A model generated the notes under the pieces. The model saw only the letters and a program-made list of their open reading frames with translations, did no database searches and was not told the DNA's origin. This document shows, piece by piece, positions 9,331 through 17,672 of a DNA stretch of 64,000 bases (the stretch's first letter is position 1; each line of letters starts with the position of its first letter). Location: assembly GCA_002314755.1 (NCBI GenBank), contig DCHC01000019.1, forward strand, positions 1 through 64,000, given 5' to 3'. This DNA comes from Faecalibacterium sp. UBA1762. Lineage in GTDB: Bacteria; Bacillota; Clostridia; Oscillospirales; Ruminococcaceae. The position numbers were made by a program, and so were the translations under genes.

Positions 9331-9359
9331 TTGCTTTTCAGTAAAATGCGTGATATACT
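9331..9359 (+). promoter_or_regulatory. Promoter for rpmE
   Basis: TTGCTT (9331-9336) and TATACT (9354-9359) with 17-base spacing, ending 36 bases before the L31 start codon. The remaining upstream gap (9204-9330) shows nothing else I can name. Confidence 0.6.
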
Positions 9360-9395
9360 ATTAAAGCTAAAGAACAAAGAAAGAGGTGAAACAAA

Positions 9396-9599
9396 ATGAA
9401 GGAAGGTATTCATCCCCAGTACGAAGAGGCCACGATCACCTGTGCCTGTGGCGAAGTCATCAAGACTCGTTCTACCAAGGGCGACATCCGTGTCGAGGTT
9501 TGCTCCAAGTGCCACCCTTTCTACACCGGCAAGACTAAGCTGGTTGATACCGGTGGTCGTGTAGATCGCTTTAAGAAGCGTTTCGGCATCACGGACTAA
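9396..9599 (+). CDS. rpmE: 50S ribosomal protein L31
   Basis: Complete 67-residue L31 of the zinc-binding (C+) type. It starts MKEGIHPQYEEATITC and has cysteines at CAC and CSKC that make the four-cysteine site; it ends in the usual VDRFKKRFGI. It is part of the 50S subunit, near the central protuberance bridge. GAAAGAGGTGA lies upstream of the ATG. It is followed by a strong terminator and then the YigZ gene. The zinc-containing paralogue is normally the one used when zinc is plentiful. Confidence 0.97.
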   Translation: MKEGIHPQYEEATITCACGEVIKTRSTKGDIRVEVCSKCHPFYTGKTKLVDTGGRVDRFKKRFGITD

Positions 9600-9614
9600 T
9601 TTTGTACAACCGGG

Positions 9615-9656
9615 AGGACGGCCCTTTTGCAGGGTCGTCCTTCTTTCTTTCCCCTG
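9615..9656 (+). terminator. Terminator after rpmE
   Basis: AGGACGGCCC (9615-9624) pairs with GGGTCGTCCT (9632-9641) through one G-T wobble around a 7-base loop, followed by TCTTTCTTT. Confidence 0.8.
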
Positions 9657-9691
9657 TTTTATCTCTTATCTGTAATCAAGGAGGGCTCCGC

Positions 9692-10312
9692 ATGCAGCCT
9701 TACCAAACACTGCAGGGCACTGCTCACAGCAGTATCACCGAAAAGAAAAGTGAATTTATTGCCGCCGTCACTCATGTAGAAAACGAGCAGCAGGCGCTTG
9801 CTTTTTTGGAGAGCATCCGTGCTGAACACCGCACTGCCAGGCACAATGTGTATGCCTATCTGCTTCGGGAGGGCGAGCGCACCCGTTACAGCGATGACGG
9901 CGAACCGGCCAAGACCGCTGGCCTTCCCATTTTGGAGGTGTTGCTGCACGCAGGTTTGACGGATGTCATGGCGGTGGTCACACGCTATTTCGGAGGAATC
10001 CTGTTGGGTACCGGCGGTTTGGTGCGCGCCTACACTCAGGCAACCCAGGAGGCTCTTGCCGCAGCGCAGGTTGTCACTGTCACCCCCTGTGTGCGTATGT
10101 CGGTCAGTCTGGATTGGCCTATATATGACCGGGCGGTGCTGACAGTACAAAGCTGCGGTGCCCGCATAGAGGATACCGTTTACGCCGACTGTGTCACTCT
10201 GCAGCTATTGATGCCGGACGGCACCCAGCAGACACTAACCGACAAATTGACAGAGCTTTCCCGTGGCAGCGCAAAAATACAGACCGGGGATGTCTTTTAT
10301 TCCGGTTTTTAA
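9692..10312 (+). CDS. YigZ/IMPACT-family protein
   Basis: Member of the YigZ (IMPACT N-terminal-like) family, conserved but of uncertain biochemical role; the eukaryotic relative regulates Gcn2. Typical motifs are ITEKKSEFIAAV, the RHNVYAYLL stretch, YSDDGEPAKTAGLPIL, and VTRYFGGILLGTGGLVRAY. The frame is open from 9602, across the rpmE terminator. The ATG at 9692 has AAGGAGGG at the right distance and matches the family start, giving 206 residues. The C-terminal 70 residues correspond to the ferredoxin-like DUF1949 domain. Confidence 0.88.
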   Translation: MQPYQTLQGTAHSSITEKKSEFIAAVTHVENEQQALAFLESIRAEHRTARHNVYAYLLREGERTRYSDDGEPAKTAGLPILEVLLHAGLTDVMAVVTRYFGGILLGTGGLVRAYTQATQEALAAAQVVTVTPCVRMSVSLDWPIYDRAVLTVQSCGARIEDTVYADCVTLQLLMPDGTQQTLTDKLTELSRGSAKIQTGDVFYSGF

Positions 10313-10377
10313 CCTCCCACTTTTCCGGTTTCTGCTATTTTCCGGCATGCCTTTTCCTATAAAAACATATTTTAACC

Positions 10378-10406
10378 TTGCAAACCGGCACATAATCCGA
10401 TATGAT
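10378..10406 (+). promoter_or_regulatory. Promoter for the isomerase/LOG/hpt group
   Basis: TTGCAA (10378-10383) and TATGAT (10401-10406) with 17-base spacing, about 64 bases before the first isomerase gene. The four downstream genes have short gaps and no terminator between them until after hpt. Confidence 0.55.
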
Positions 10407-10469
10407 ATATAGGTGTCTTACAGGGTGCTGCAAACGCCCTGCAAAAAAGGGATAAGGGAGATTGTCTTT

Positions 10470-11252
10470 ATGAAAGCATTGTTGGGAATGTACTCTTTGC
10501 GCCGTATGATGGCACAGGATTTGGACGGCGCTCTCGCCAAGGCAAAGCAACTTGGCTTTGACGGCATAGAGCTCGCCTGGTACGCCGGTCACTCCGTTGC
10601 CGAAGTGCGGGACACTGTAAAGCGACATGGTCTGCAGGTATGGAGCTGCCACACCGATGTGCAGGAAATGCTGCGTGGGCCGGAGAAAAATTTTGAAGAT
10701 ATTGCCTCCTTCGGCGCAAAGTATGTCATTATCTGTCATATGCCAGAAAATGAGCGCCCCGGCGGTGTGGATTTTGAACGCACCCGTGAGCAGGTCGCCA
10801 TGCTCTCCAGTATGGCGAAGGAGCAGTACGGTCTGACCATGCTCTACCATAACCATGATTTCGACCTGCTTCCGCTGACAGACGGCCGCCGCAGTCTGGA
10901 TGTCAGCTATGCCAGCTTTGATGTTCTGGGCGAGCTGGACACCTGTTGGGTAGAGATACGCGGTGCCTCCACGGTAGACTACCTAGAAAGGTATCAAAAC
11001 CGCATTCCGCTTATGCATATCAAAGATATCCGCAAAAATCCGGCAGCTGCGGGTGAAAGCAGTCCGCTGCCCGGTTACGAGTTCTGCCCGCTGGGTTGGG
11101 GTGAGCTGGATTTTGCTACCATTTTTGCCAAGGCCCAGGCGTGCGGCGTGGAGGCTGCTATTCTTGAAATGGACGAGCCCGGCTGCGGAAAAAATGAACT
11201 GGAGTGTGTGGAGATCGGTGCCGCGCATATGCTCAAGCTGTTAGGACGGTAA
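10470..11252 (+). CDS. Sugar phosphate isomerase/epimerase-like TIM barrel (first copy)
   Basis: A 260-residue protein of the xylose-isomerase-like TIM-barrel superfamily (AP endonuclease family 2 fold). Features are KAKQLGFDGIELAWYAG at the second strand, LYHNHDFDLLP supplying metal-ligand histidines, LDTCWVEIRGA, and PLMHIKDI near the C-terminal metal site. These proteins usually act on inositol-derived or keto sugars; the substrate here is unknown. The ATG at 10470 follows GATAAGGGAG; the frame is open slightly further upstream without a better site. It is the first gene of a probable four-gene unit with a second isomerase, a LOG protein and hpt. Confidence 0.82.
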   Translation: MKALLGMYSLRRMMAQDLDGALAKAKQLGFDGIELAWYAGHSVAEVRDTVKRHGLQVWSCHTDVQEMLRGPEKNFEDIASFGAKYVIICHMPENERPGGVDFERTREQVAMLSSMAKEQYGLTMLYHNHDFDLLPLTDGRRSLDVSYASFDVLGELDTCWVEIRGASTVDYLERYQNRIPLMHIKDIRKNPAAAGESSPLPGYEFCPLGWGELDFATIFAKAQACGVEAAILEMDEPGCGKNELECVEIGAAHMLKLLGR

Positions 11253-11292
11253 GACCGGTAAATAAAAGACATACGAAAGAAGGCCGTTTCCC

Positions 11293-12171
11293 ATGAAACT
11301 TTCCATCGAAAGCGGCTCCATCATGGACCGCTACGGCACAGAAGAAGGTGCCCGTTTGATTAAGGCTGCCGGCTTTGAGGCAGTTGATTATACCGGAGCC
11401 AACAGTACCTTTTGCTATGACGGCGGCGTCTTTGCGCTTCCCGAAAAAGAATTTCTGGACTATTTTGAAAAGGAAGGGCGTAAAATAGAGGCAACCGGCT
11501 TGGAACTTGGGCAGATGCACTGCCCCGCCAACTCTCCGCCGGACCGTATTACTCCCGAACAGTTAACATACTTTACCGCAGCGGTCAAGCGCTCTCTTCG
11601 TGCCGCCGCCGTTATGGGTATTCCGATTGCGGTGGTGCATCCGGTCATTCCGGTCGGTTGGCAGGAAAACGCCCAAATCTCCTACGACATAACCGACCGA
11701 CTGTGCTTCGAATACGCTGAGCTTGCCGAACAGCTGGGCATCACAGTCGCGCTGGAAAATATGCCCGGTGATGACACCAACGTCCCCTACAGCTATGACG
11801 CCCAATTTTTAAATCTGCTGCAAAAGCTGAAAAGCCCGAGCTTCGGCATCTGCTTAGATACCGGTCACGCCAACTGGGCACTGCCCAAGGGCAAGCTGCC
11901 GGATATGGCCCGCACCCTTGTCCCTCACCTGGCTTGTGTACATCTGCACGACAACGGCGGCACTTGGGATAACCACTTTACCCCCTTTGGCGGCACCATT
12001 GACTGGAACGCCCTCTGTGTTGCCCTGGGGGAGGGCGGCTATTCCGGCAATATCAACCTTGAGGTTCACCCTGCCCACGGTGCCTCGGACGGCCTGTTTT
12101 TTAAAACGCTGGAATACCAGTGCGCTGTCGCAGCCGAGCTTCGGGATAAAATCATCGCTGCACAAAAATAA
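11293..12171 (+). CDS. Sugar phosphate isomerase/epimerase-like TIM barrel (second copy)
   Basis: A second xylose-isomerase-like TIM-barrel protein, 292 residues, 40 bases after the first and in the same direction. Family features are AAGFEAVDYTG, VALENMPGDD (a catalytic/metal glutamate), GICLDTGHANWA (a metal Asp/His pair), CVHLHDNGGTWD and INLEVHP. It is not a close copy of its neighbour, so the pair may act in sequence or on different sugars. GAAAGAAGG precedes the ATG. The substrate cannot be told from sequence. Confidence 0.85.
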   Translation: MKLSIESGSIMDRYGTEEGARLIKAAGFEAVDYTGANSTFCYDGGVFALPEKEFLDYFEKEGRKIEATGLELGQMHCPANSPPDRITPEQLTYFTAAVKRSLRAAAVMGIPIAVVHPVIPVGWQENAQISYDITDRLCFEYAELAEQLGITVALENMPGDDTNVPYSYDAQFLNLLQKLKSPSFGICLDTGHANWALPKGKLPDMARTLVPHLACVHLHDNGGTWDNHFTPFGGTIDWNALCVALGEGGYSGNINLEVHPAHGASDGLFFKTLEYQCAVAAELRDKIIAAQK

Positions 12172-12219
12172 TTTTTTTGCCCCTCAGGGTTCTTTGCAAC
12201 TGATTAGGAAAGGTGTACT

Positions 12220-12795
12220 ATGAAGATCTGTGTTTACGGTGCCGCCAGTGATAAAATATTGCCTGCCCACATTGCAGCCGGAGAGCAGCTCGGAGAGCTG
12301 ATGGCGCTGCGCCATCACGGATTGGTTTTCGGTGGCGGTGCCCATGGCATGATGGGTGCCGTAGCCCGGGGCGCTCACAAATACGGCGGTGAGATCACCG
12401 GTATTGCTCCCCGCTTTTTTGATGTGGGCGACATTCTGTTTCCGGACTGTACCCGATTTATCTTTACCGAGGAAATGCGGGAACGGAAAGCATTGATGGA
12501 ACAGCAGGCAGATGCCTTCATCACCACTGCCGGCGGCATAGGCACCTATGAGGAATTTTTTGAAATACTGACCCTGCGTCAGCTAAGCCGACATGCTAAG
12601 CCGATTGTTCTTTTAAATACCTGCGGCTGCTTCGACCCACTGCTTGCGCTTTTGGAGGCCACCATCGCACAGGGCTTTGCCAAGCCGATTTGCCGGGAGC
12701 TGTACTGTGTATGTCAAACCCCGCAGCAGGCCTTAGATTATCTGGAGCAGGCTATATTACAGCCCGCATCGGATAAGCACTATAAAAATATTTAA
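12220..12795 (+). CDS. LOG-family (TIGR00730) Rossmann protein
   Basis: LOG-family protein of 191 residues. Known members hydrolyse nucleoside 5'-monophosphates such as cytokinin ribotides to the free base and ribose 5-phosphate. Recognised from FGGGAHGMMGAVARGA, the catalytic arginine segment MRERKALM, and GGIGTYEEFFE. The usual PGGxGT motif has alanine in place of proline (TTAGGIGTYEE). AGGAAAGG precedes the ATG. It lies upstream of hpt, a plausible pairing because the liberated purine base would be an Hpt substrate; that link is inference. Confidence 0.85.
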   Translation: MKICVYGAASDKILPAHIAAGEQLGELMALRHHGLVFGGGAHGMMGAVARGAHKYGGEITGIAPRFFDVGDILFPDCTRFIFTEEMRERKALMEQQADAFITTAGGIGTYEEFFEILTLRQLSRHAKPIVLLNTCGCFDPLLALLEATIAQGFAKPICRELYCVCQTPQQALDYLEQAILQPASDKHYKNI

Positions 12796-12821
12796 TTTTG
12801 CCAAAGGAGCAGGGTTTTCTC

Positions 12822-13376
12822 ATGCATATTTCCACACCTAAAAAGGATATCGACCGGATCCTGTTTACCCGGGAGCAGCTTGCCGATAAGGTACACGAAC
12901 TGGGCGAAATTCTGACCGAAGAGTACAAGGATAAGCTGCCTATCGTTGTCTGCATTTTAAAGGGCGCCAGTTTTTTCTATATTGACCTGTGCAGAGAACT
13001 GAAATGTCATATCAATTTGGATTTTATTGATGTATCCAGCTACGGAAACGGCACCAGTAGCAGCGGCGTTGTGCGCATGATCAAGGACCTGGAAAACAAT
13101 ATCGAGGGCCGCCATGTCCTGCTGGTAGAGGACATTATCGATTCCGGCGTTACCTTAAGTCATCTGCGCAAGCTGCTTTCCGCCAGGAACCCGGCATCCA
13201 TCAAGATCTGCTGTCTATTGGACAAAGCCGGTGCCCATGCCAAAGAGCTGGAACCGGAATATCACGGTTTTGAAATTGGCAACGAGTTTGTGGTGGGCTA
13301 CGGTCTGGATTATGCCGAATACTACCGCAATCTGCCCTATATCGGCGTCCTGAAGCCGGAGGTCTACGCCGACTGA
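12822..13376 (+). CDS. hpt: Hypoxanthine phosphoribosyltransferase
   Basis: Purine salvage enzyme that makes IMP (and usually GMP) from hypoxanthine or guanine and PRPP. The PRPP-binding motif LLVEDIIDSGVTL is at residues 100-112. Other Hpt features are CILKGASFFYIDL, DFIDVSSYG, and VVGYGLDYAEYYRNLPYIG near the end. The ATG at 12822 follows AAAGGAGC; the frame is open eight codons further but without a site. 184 residues, normal length. It closes the unit that begins with the two isomerases and is followed by a strong terminator. Confidence 0.95.
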   Translation: MHISTPKKDIDRILFTREQLADKVHELGEILTEEYKDKLPIVVCILKGASFFYIDLCRELKCHINLDFIDVSSYGNGTSSSGVVRMIKDLENNIEGRHVLLVEDIIDSGVTLSHLRKLLSARNPASIKICCLLDKAGAHAKELEPEYHGFEIGNEFVVGYGLDYAEYYRNLPYIGVLKPEVYAD

Positions 13377-13401
13377 GTTTGTCTTATCTCTTTTTTATAA
13401 A

Positions 13402-13445
13402 AAGCATCTCTGTTCCGTACTACCCGGAGCAGAGATGCTTTTCTT
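13402..13445. terminator. Bidirectional terminator between hpt and the sensor kinase
   Basis: A 16-bp stem (13402-13417 with 13425-13440) with one G-T wobble, around TACTACC. The stem begins AAGC and ends GCTT, followed by TTTTCTT on the plus strand and preceded by A-rich sequence. It serves both convergent genes. Confidence 0.88.
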
Positions 13446-13455
13446 CTATACTGTT

Positions 13456-15639
13456 TTATGCTTTATTCACCGGAAACCACACAACCGCTTTAAACAGATC
13501 TCCGTCCACCGCCAGCTGCAGCTGACCGCCCTGCAGCTCCGTCAGACTGCGCGCAATGGAAAGCCCCAGTCCGCTGCCCTCGGTATGGCGGCTGCGATCC
13601 CCCCGGATGAACCGCTCTGTCAGTTCCTCCGCGCTGATATTCAACTGATCTCTGGAAATATTGCGGAAGGATAACACCGCCCATTCGTCCTGTTGTTCCA
13701 GGTCCATATACACGCGGGTACCGCTTTGAGCATACTTGCAGATATTGTTTAGCAGGTTGTCCAGTATCCGCCACAAATGACGCCCGTCCGCCATGACCGT
13801 CAACTGCTGCTTGGGCAGGCTGACCACAGGGGTCAGCCCTGCAGCCTGCAGCCGCTCGGTGTATTCGCCCAGCACCTGCTGCAATAGTACCTCCAGATCG
13901 CACTGCTGCGGATTGGTCGCCAACACTCCGCTGGATGCCTTAGACGCTTCTATCAGGTCCTCTATCAGCTTTTTCAGCCGGTTGGACTGCCGGTCCAATA
14001 CCTCCAGATAACCGCAAAGAGTCTCATCCTGCGGATTTTTCTTTTTCATCAGGTCCACATAGTTAATAATGCTGGTCAGTGGGGTCTTAATATCATGGGA
14101 AACATTGGTGATCAACTCCGTCTTCAGATGCTCACTTTTCATGCGTTCCTGTACCTGCAGATTGACCCCCTCCTTGATATGAGTCAGGTCCTCCCCAATG
14201 CCCCGCATAGGCCCGCGTAGCCGATCCGTCCGCACCGGGGTATCCAGATCACCGACTGCCATATTACGGATAGCCAGCTGCAGATCCTTTAATCCGACTA
14301 CCGCCCACACGATAATGGCAATACACAGCGTCGCCGCAATCAAACGGTGCAAAAAGAACAGTCCCTCGGAACCGCTATCAATCAGTATCAATATTACAAT
14401 GCTATTGATAATCCAACCGCCGAGCAGCAAAAACACAGTTTTTCCCAAAACCGGCAGATTGCACACCGTCGCAAAGCAAAAGTGCACACCCTTTCCGGTT
14501 ATTCTGCCAAGCCACCTGATCAACCACCATACCAAACTGTTTTTCCAAAAGATACCGCATTTAAACCGTACTGCAAGATTTAAAAGGGCTCCCAGTACAA
14601 AGGTCTCCATCGCAAAAAGGCAAAAAACCGCGCCGACAATGGCCAAAATGGCAGAGAACAAATCATTCCAGACGGAATAGTCGTTTACGGCATCCAATAT
14701 TTCTATGCCGCCTGCAGCTGCCAAAACGCCTAAGGTACCGAACAGGATGATGACCCCCTCCAACGGGACATTACATAAGCGGGTGGGTACTGCCTTTTTG
14801 CTTTGGTCAATATGGCCCGCCGCGCAAAAAGAAATCAATAGTCCTATTAATGCAAACAGATACCCGATGCCCGCCACAGGAATAAACCAATCCGAGGCAT
14901 CCAACAGGTTGCTCATAAAACCTGCAAAACCGGCAAACCTATCCCCCGGCTGTAGCTCATTCGCCAGGCTGACAAACACCGTCAGCTGCAAATCTCCTTC
15001 TTGATACGGGGTTTTCCCCGGCAGGATTTCATTGTCTTTCTCAAGCTCCTGCTCCGACTGTCCGTCAGTTGCCGCAGTCTCTTTTTCTATAATATCTCGT
15101 TTTTCACCGTAATGTTCTGTCGACTTCTGTGTCTCGGCGGCCGTAAGTAATGCCGCATCCTGTACCAGAGAGGCTTCCTCCGGAATCACCTTGTAAACCT
15201 GCGTATCCGATTCTACCCGGTACAGCTTTGCCACTGCCGGAACATTCTCGACCAGTTCCACCAGCTGCTGCAGGGTTTCCAGCCCATAATACTGCGCAAG
15301 ATCAAAGCTTTCCTGAACAAAAATTGTCTCATCACCCTGTTCCGTTGTCTCCAGTACCACACCGTCCAGAATAACAGTAAAGCGCAGATTGATATACTCC
15401 TGTTCTGCCTGCACTGCGCCGGGGTTGTAGAGTTCCTGGTTCATAATGACATCCGTATAGCTCCAAAGCATATTCTGCAGCTTACTCTGAATCATCTTTT
15501 GCGGATTGCCGTATACAGAAAAGCTGTTGTCAATACTCCATGCAGCCGCAACCGTTGCACCCACTGCAAGCGGCAGGCAGATAATTGCCAAAAGAAAAGC
15601 CAAAATCCGAATCGGCTGGCTATATATCACTTTTTTCAC
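13456..15639 (-). CDS. Membrane sensor histidine kinase
   Basis: Two-component sensor kinase. After an N-terminal membrane helix (ILAFLLAIICLPLAVGATVAAA) comes an outside domain of about 200 residues with few recognisable features. Several further membrane helices, a HAMP-like linker and the H-box NVSHDIKTPLTSI with the phospho-accepting histidine follow. The ATPase domain has an N-box (LLNNICKYA) and G-box (GSGLGLSIA). It overlaps the response regulator by its first bases. The frame opens at a TTG overlapping the regulator's stop, but that codon abuts GGAGGG; the GTG at 15639 has better spacing and gives 727 residues. The signal is unknown; the multi-helix middle is larger than in simple VanS-type kinases. 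Confidence 0.88.
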   Translation of the reverse strand: MKKVIYSQPIRILAFLLAIICLPLAVGATVAAAWSIDNSFSVYGNPQKMIQSKLQNMLWSYTDVIMNQELYNPGAVQAEQEYINLRFTVILDGVVLETTEQGDETIFVQESFDLAQYYGLETLQQLVELVENVPAVAKLYRVESDTQVYKVIPEEASLVQDAALLTAAETQKSTEHYGEKRDIIEKETAATDGQSEQELEKDNEILPGKTPYQEGDLQLTVFVSLANELQPGDRFAGFAGFMSNLLDASDWFIPVAGIGYLFALIGLLISFCAAGHIDQSKKAVPTRLCNVPLEGVIILFGTLGVLAAAGGIEILDAVNDYSVWNDLFSAILAIVGAVFCLFAMETFVLGALLNLAVRFKCGIFWKNSLVWWLIRWLGRITGKGVHFCFATVCNLPVLGKTVFLLLGGWIINSIVILILIDSGSEGLFFLHRLIAATLCIAIIVWAVVGLKDLQLAIRNMAVGDLDTPVRTDRLRGPMRGIGEDLTHIKEGVNLQVQERMKSEHLKTELITNVSHDIKTPLTSIINYVDLMKKKNPQDETLCGYLEVLDRQSNRLKKLIEDLIEASKASSGVLATNPQQCDLEVLLQQVLGEYTERLQAAGLTPVVSLPKQQLTVMADGRHLWRILDNLLNNICKYAQSGTRVYMDLEQQDEWAVLSFRNISRDQLNISAEELTERFIRGDRSRHTEGSGLGLSIARSLTELQGGQLQLAVDGDLFKAVVWFPVNKA

Positions 15640-15641
15640 CG

Positions 15642-16346
15642 TCAACCCTCCACTTTATCCGATTCCAAGCGGTAACCTTTTCCCCACACCACACGCAGAT
15701 ATCGCGGCTCTGCCGGGTTGATCTCGATTTTTTCCCGCAGGTGTCGGATATGTACCGCTATCGTCCCTTCTGCGCCAATAGGGTTGGTATTCCAGACCGC
15801 GCGGTAAATTTCAGTGGGCGACAGCACCTCTCCAACATGCTGCATCAACAGATATAAAATATCATATTCTGTCGGGGTCAAAGCCACCGGTTCCCCGTCT
15901 AATGTAACAGTTTTGCTTCTGTCATCCAGCATAATGCCACCCACAGCCAAACATTTTTCCGGCTTTGCAGGCAGTGCGCCAAGCTGAGTATACCGTCGCA
16001 GCGCGCTGCGTACCCGTGCCAAAACCTCTACCGGATTAAATGGCTTGGTAATATAGTCATCCGCGCCCATATTTAACCCCAATATTTTATCGGTATCCTC
16101 ACTTTTTGCCGTCAACAGAATGACTGGCAGATTGTACTGCCGGCGTAGCGTGGACAGGGTAGCTATTCCATCCATTCCGGGCATCATAATATCCAAAAGC
16201 AACAAATCCACCTGCCGAGCGGCCAAAAGCTCCAACACCTGCTGACCGTTTTCCGCGCTGAGCAGGTCATACCCTTCTCCGCCAAGATAGATTTTCAGCG
16301 CATTGACAATATCCTGCTCATCATCGCAAATCAAAACCGTACTCAA
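15642..16346 (-). CDS. OmpR/PhoB-family response regulator
   Basis: A 234-residue regulator. The receiver domain has the acidic pair D8-D9, phosphorylation site D52 in LLLLDIMMPG, T79 and K101. A winged-helix DNA-binding domain contains LTPTEYDILYLLMQH and VHIRHLREKIE. It is the partner of the overlapping downstream kinase. The start is a TTG at 16346, seven bases after AAAGGA; no ATG fits. Targets are unknown; the first gene upstream on the same strand is a CDF transporter, separated by a terminator. Confidence 0.92.
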   Translation of the reverse strand: MSTVLICDDEQDIVNALKIYLGGEGYDLLSAENGQQVLELLAARQVDLLLLDIMMPGMDGIATLSTLRRQYNLPVILLTAKSEDTDKILGLNMGADDYITKPFNPVEVLARVRSALRRYTQLGALPAKPEKCLAVGGIMLDDRSKTVTLDGEPVALTPTEYDILYLLMQHVGEVLSPTEIYRAVWNTNPIGAEGTIAVHIRHLREKIEINPAEPRYLRVVWGKGYRLESDKVEG

Positions 16347-16475
16347 AGTCGAAATCCTTTCCCTCTATCCTCATTTTTGTTTTTCAAAAGCTTCCTCCTT
16401 ATTATAGGTAAAAAAACATAAAAATGAAAGAGATAACCTTTTAAGATTTTGTTAACCTTTTCCCTACTGAGAAAA

Positions 16476-16507
16476 GGGCAAGACAGTCTTGAAACTGTCC
16501 CGCCCTT
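16476..16507 (-). terminator. Terminator after the CDF transporter gene
   Basis: Inverted repeat with arms AAGGGC and GCCCTT outside and ACAGT/ACTGT inside. On the minus strand a TTTTC tail follows. Boundaries are good to within a couple of bases. Confidence 0.65.
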
Positions 16508-16510
16508 CTT

Positions 16511-17647
16511 TCATACATATTCTGTTTCTACCACAATTTCGGTAGAATAACCGGGATACTGCCGCTGCAGCTGCTCTACCAACTGCCCGCGAACCCCCTC
16601 CCAGTCCTGCAGCTTGTAATCCACCACCAGATCACAGTATATTTTCATCTCAGCCTCGCTGACAAAAACAGCGTGATAACTGATTACATGAGGTTGAACC
16701 CGAACAAATTCCGCCAAAAGCTGTCGCAACGCCCTTCCTGCCTCACTTGCCCGGTTCACGGCATAAATACCGAACACCATGGTCACATGATAGGTATGCA
16801 TCAGGTACAACTGTAGGCCGTGTATAACCTCGTAGACCTCTTCCACCGTTTTACTGTGATCCACCTCGATATTGACCGAGCCGGAAAACCGGTCGGGTCC
16901 ATAGTCATGCAGCCTCATATCCGCTGCATTCTGCACTATCTCGCAGCCGCGGATTTCCTGATAAAGGGTATCCGCCAGCTCCCGATTGCCGGATTCCCCC
17001 AACAGGGAGGATACAGTATCCAACAGCACCTCCATACCCGCTTTGAGGATGATCACCGAGTTGATCACACCCGCCCATCCGTCAACACAGACGGCAAACA
17101 ATACCCAAAGTAACGAGGAAAAAACGGTGACCGCCGACACAAAGGAATCGTTGCGGCTTTCGGTACCCACCGCCACCAGCGCAGCGGAATCTACCTTTTT
17201 GCCAACGCGGATGGTGCTCTGTCCGTGGAAGAACTTGATCACTGCGGAAACGGCAATCAAAATCAAGGCCGCTTTGGAAATTTTCAGTTCTTCCGGATGA
17301 AGGATACTCCGAACCGAGCCAAGCAGCATCTCACTGCCGCTGACTAATATCAGTACGGAAATAACCAGTCCCGTCAGATACTCCATTCTGCCAAAGCCAA
17401 AGGGATGCTTTGCGGTTGGGCGGCGTCCGCTAAGCCTGGTACCTACCAGGGCAAGCACCGAGGTGGCCGCATCCGTCGCATTGTTCACACCCTCTGCCAG
17501 AATAGCAACCGAGCCGGACAAAATACCGGTCATAATTTTTGCCAACGCAATCAAACCGTTCAGCAAAATGCCCTGCATCGAGGTAACCGTAACCGCGCCC
17601 TCCCGGGTCCTGGAGTCCTGATGCAATAGCCGATACATCCATCCCAT
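16511..17647 (-). CDS. Cation diffusion facilitator (CDF) metal transporter
   Basis: CDF-family proton-coupled exporter of divalent metal ions. Six membrane helices are predictable. TM2 carries SVAILAEGVNNATDAATS, the family's metal-site helix, with Asn and Asp in the NxxxD positions. KHPFGFGRMEYLTGL is the conserved loop, and TM5 has VDGWAGVINSVIIL. A cytoplasmic C-terminal domain includes MRLHDYGPDRFSGSVNIEVD and a second small segment beginning EAEMKIYCDLVVDY. 378 residues is longer than the minimal CDF, owing to that extra C-terminal part. The metal (Zn, Mn, Fe) cannot be decided. It starts 25 bases after the GH25 gene ends, so the two could be co-transcribed. Confidence 0.88.
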   Translation of the reverse strand: MGWMYRLLHQDSRTREGAVTVTSMQGILLNGLIALAKIMTGILSGSVAILAEGVNNATDAATSVLALVGTRLSGRRPTAKHPFGFGRMEYLTGLVISVLILVSGSEMLLGSVRSILHPEELKISKAALILIAVSAVIKFFHGQSTIRVGKKVDSAALVAVGTESRNDSFVSAVTVFSSLLWVLFAVCVDGWAGVINSVIILKAGMEVLLDTVSSLLGESGNRELADTLYQEIRGCEIVQNAADMRLHDYGPDRFSGSVNIEVDHSKTVEEVYEVIHGLQLYLMHTYHVTMVFGIYAVNRASEAGRALRQLLAEFVRVQPHVISYHAVFVSEAEMKIYCDLVVDYKLQDWEGVRGQLVEQLQRQYPGYSTEIVVETEYV

Positions 17648-17672
17648 TTTTCTACCTCTTTTTCCGGTAATA

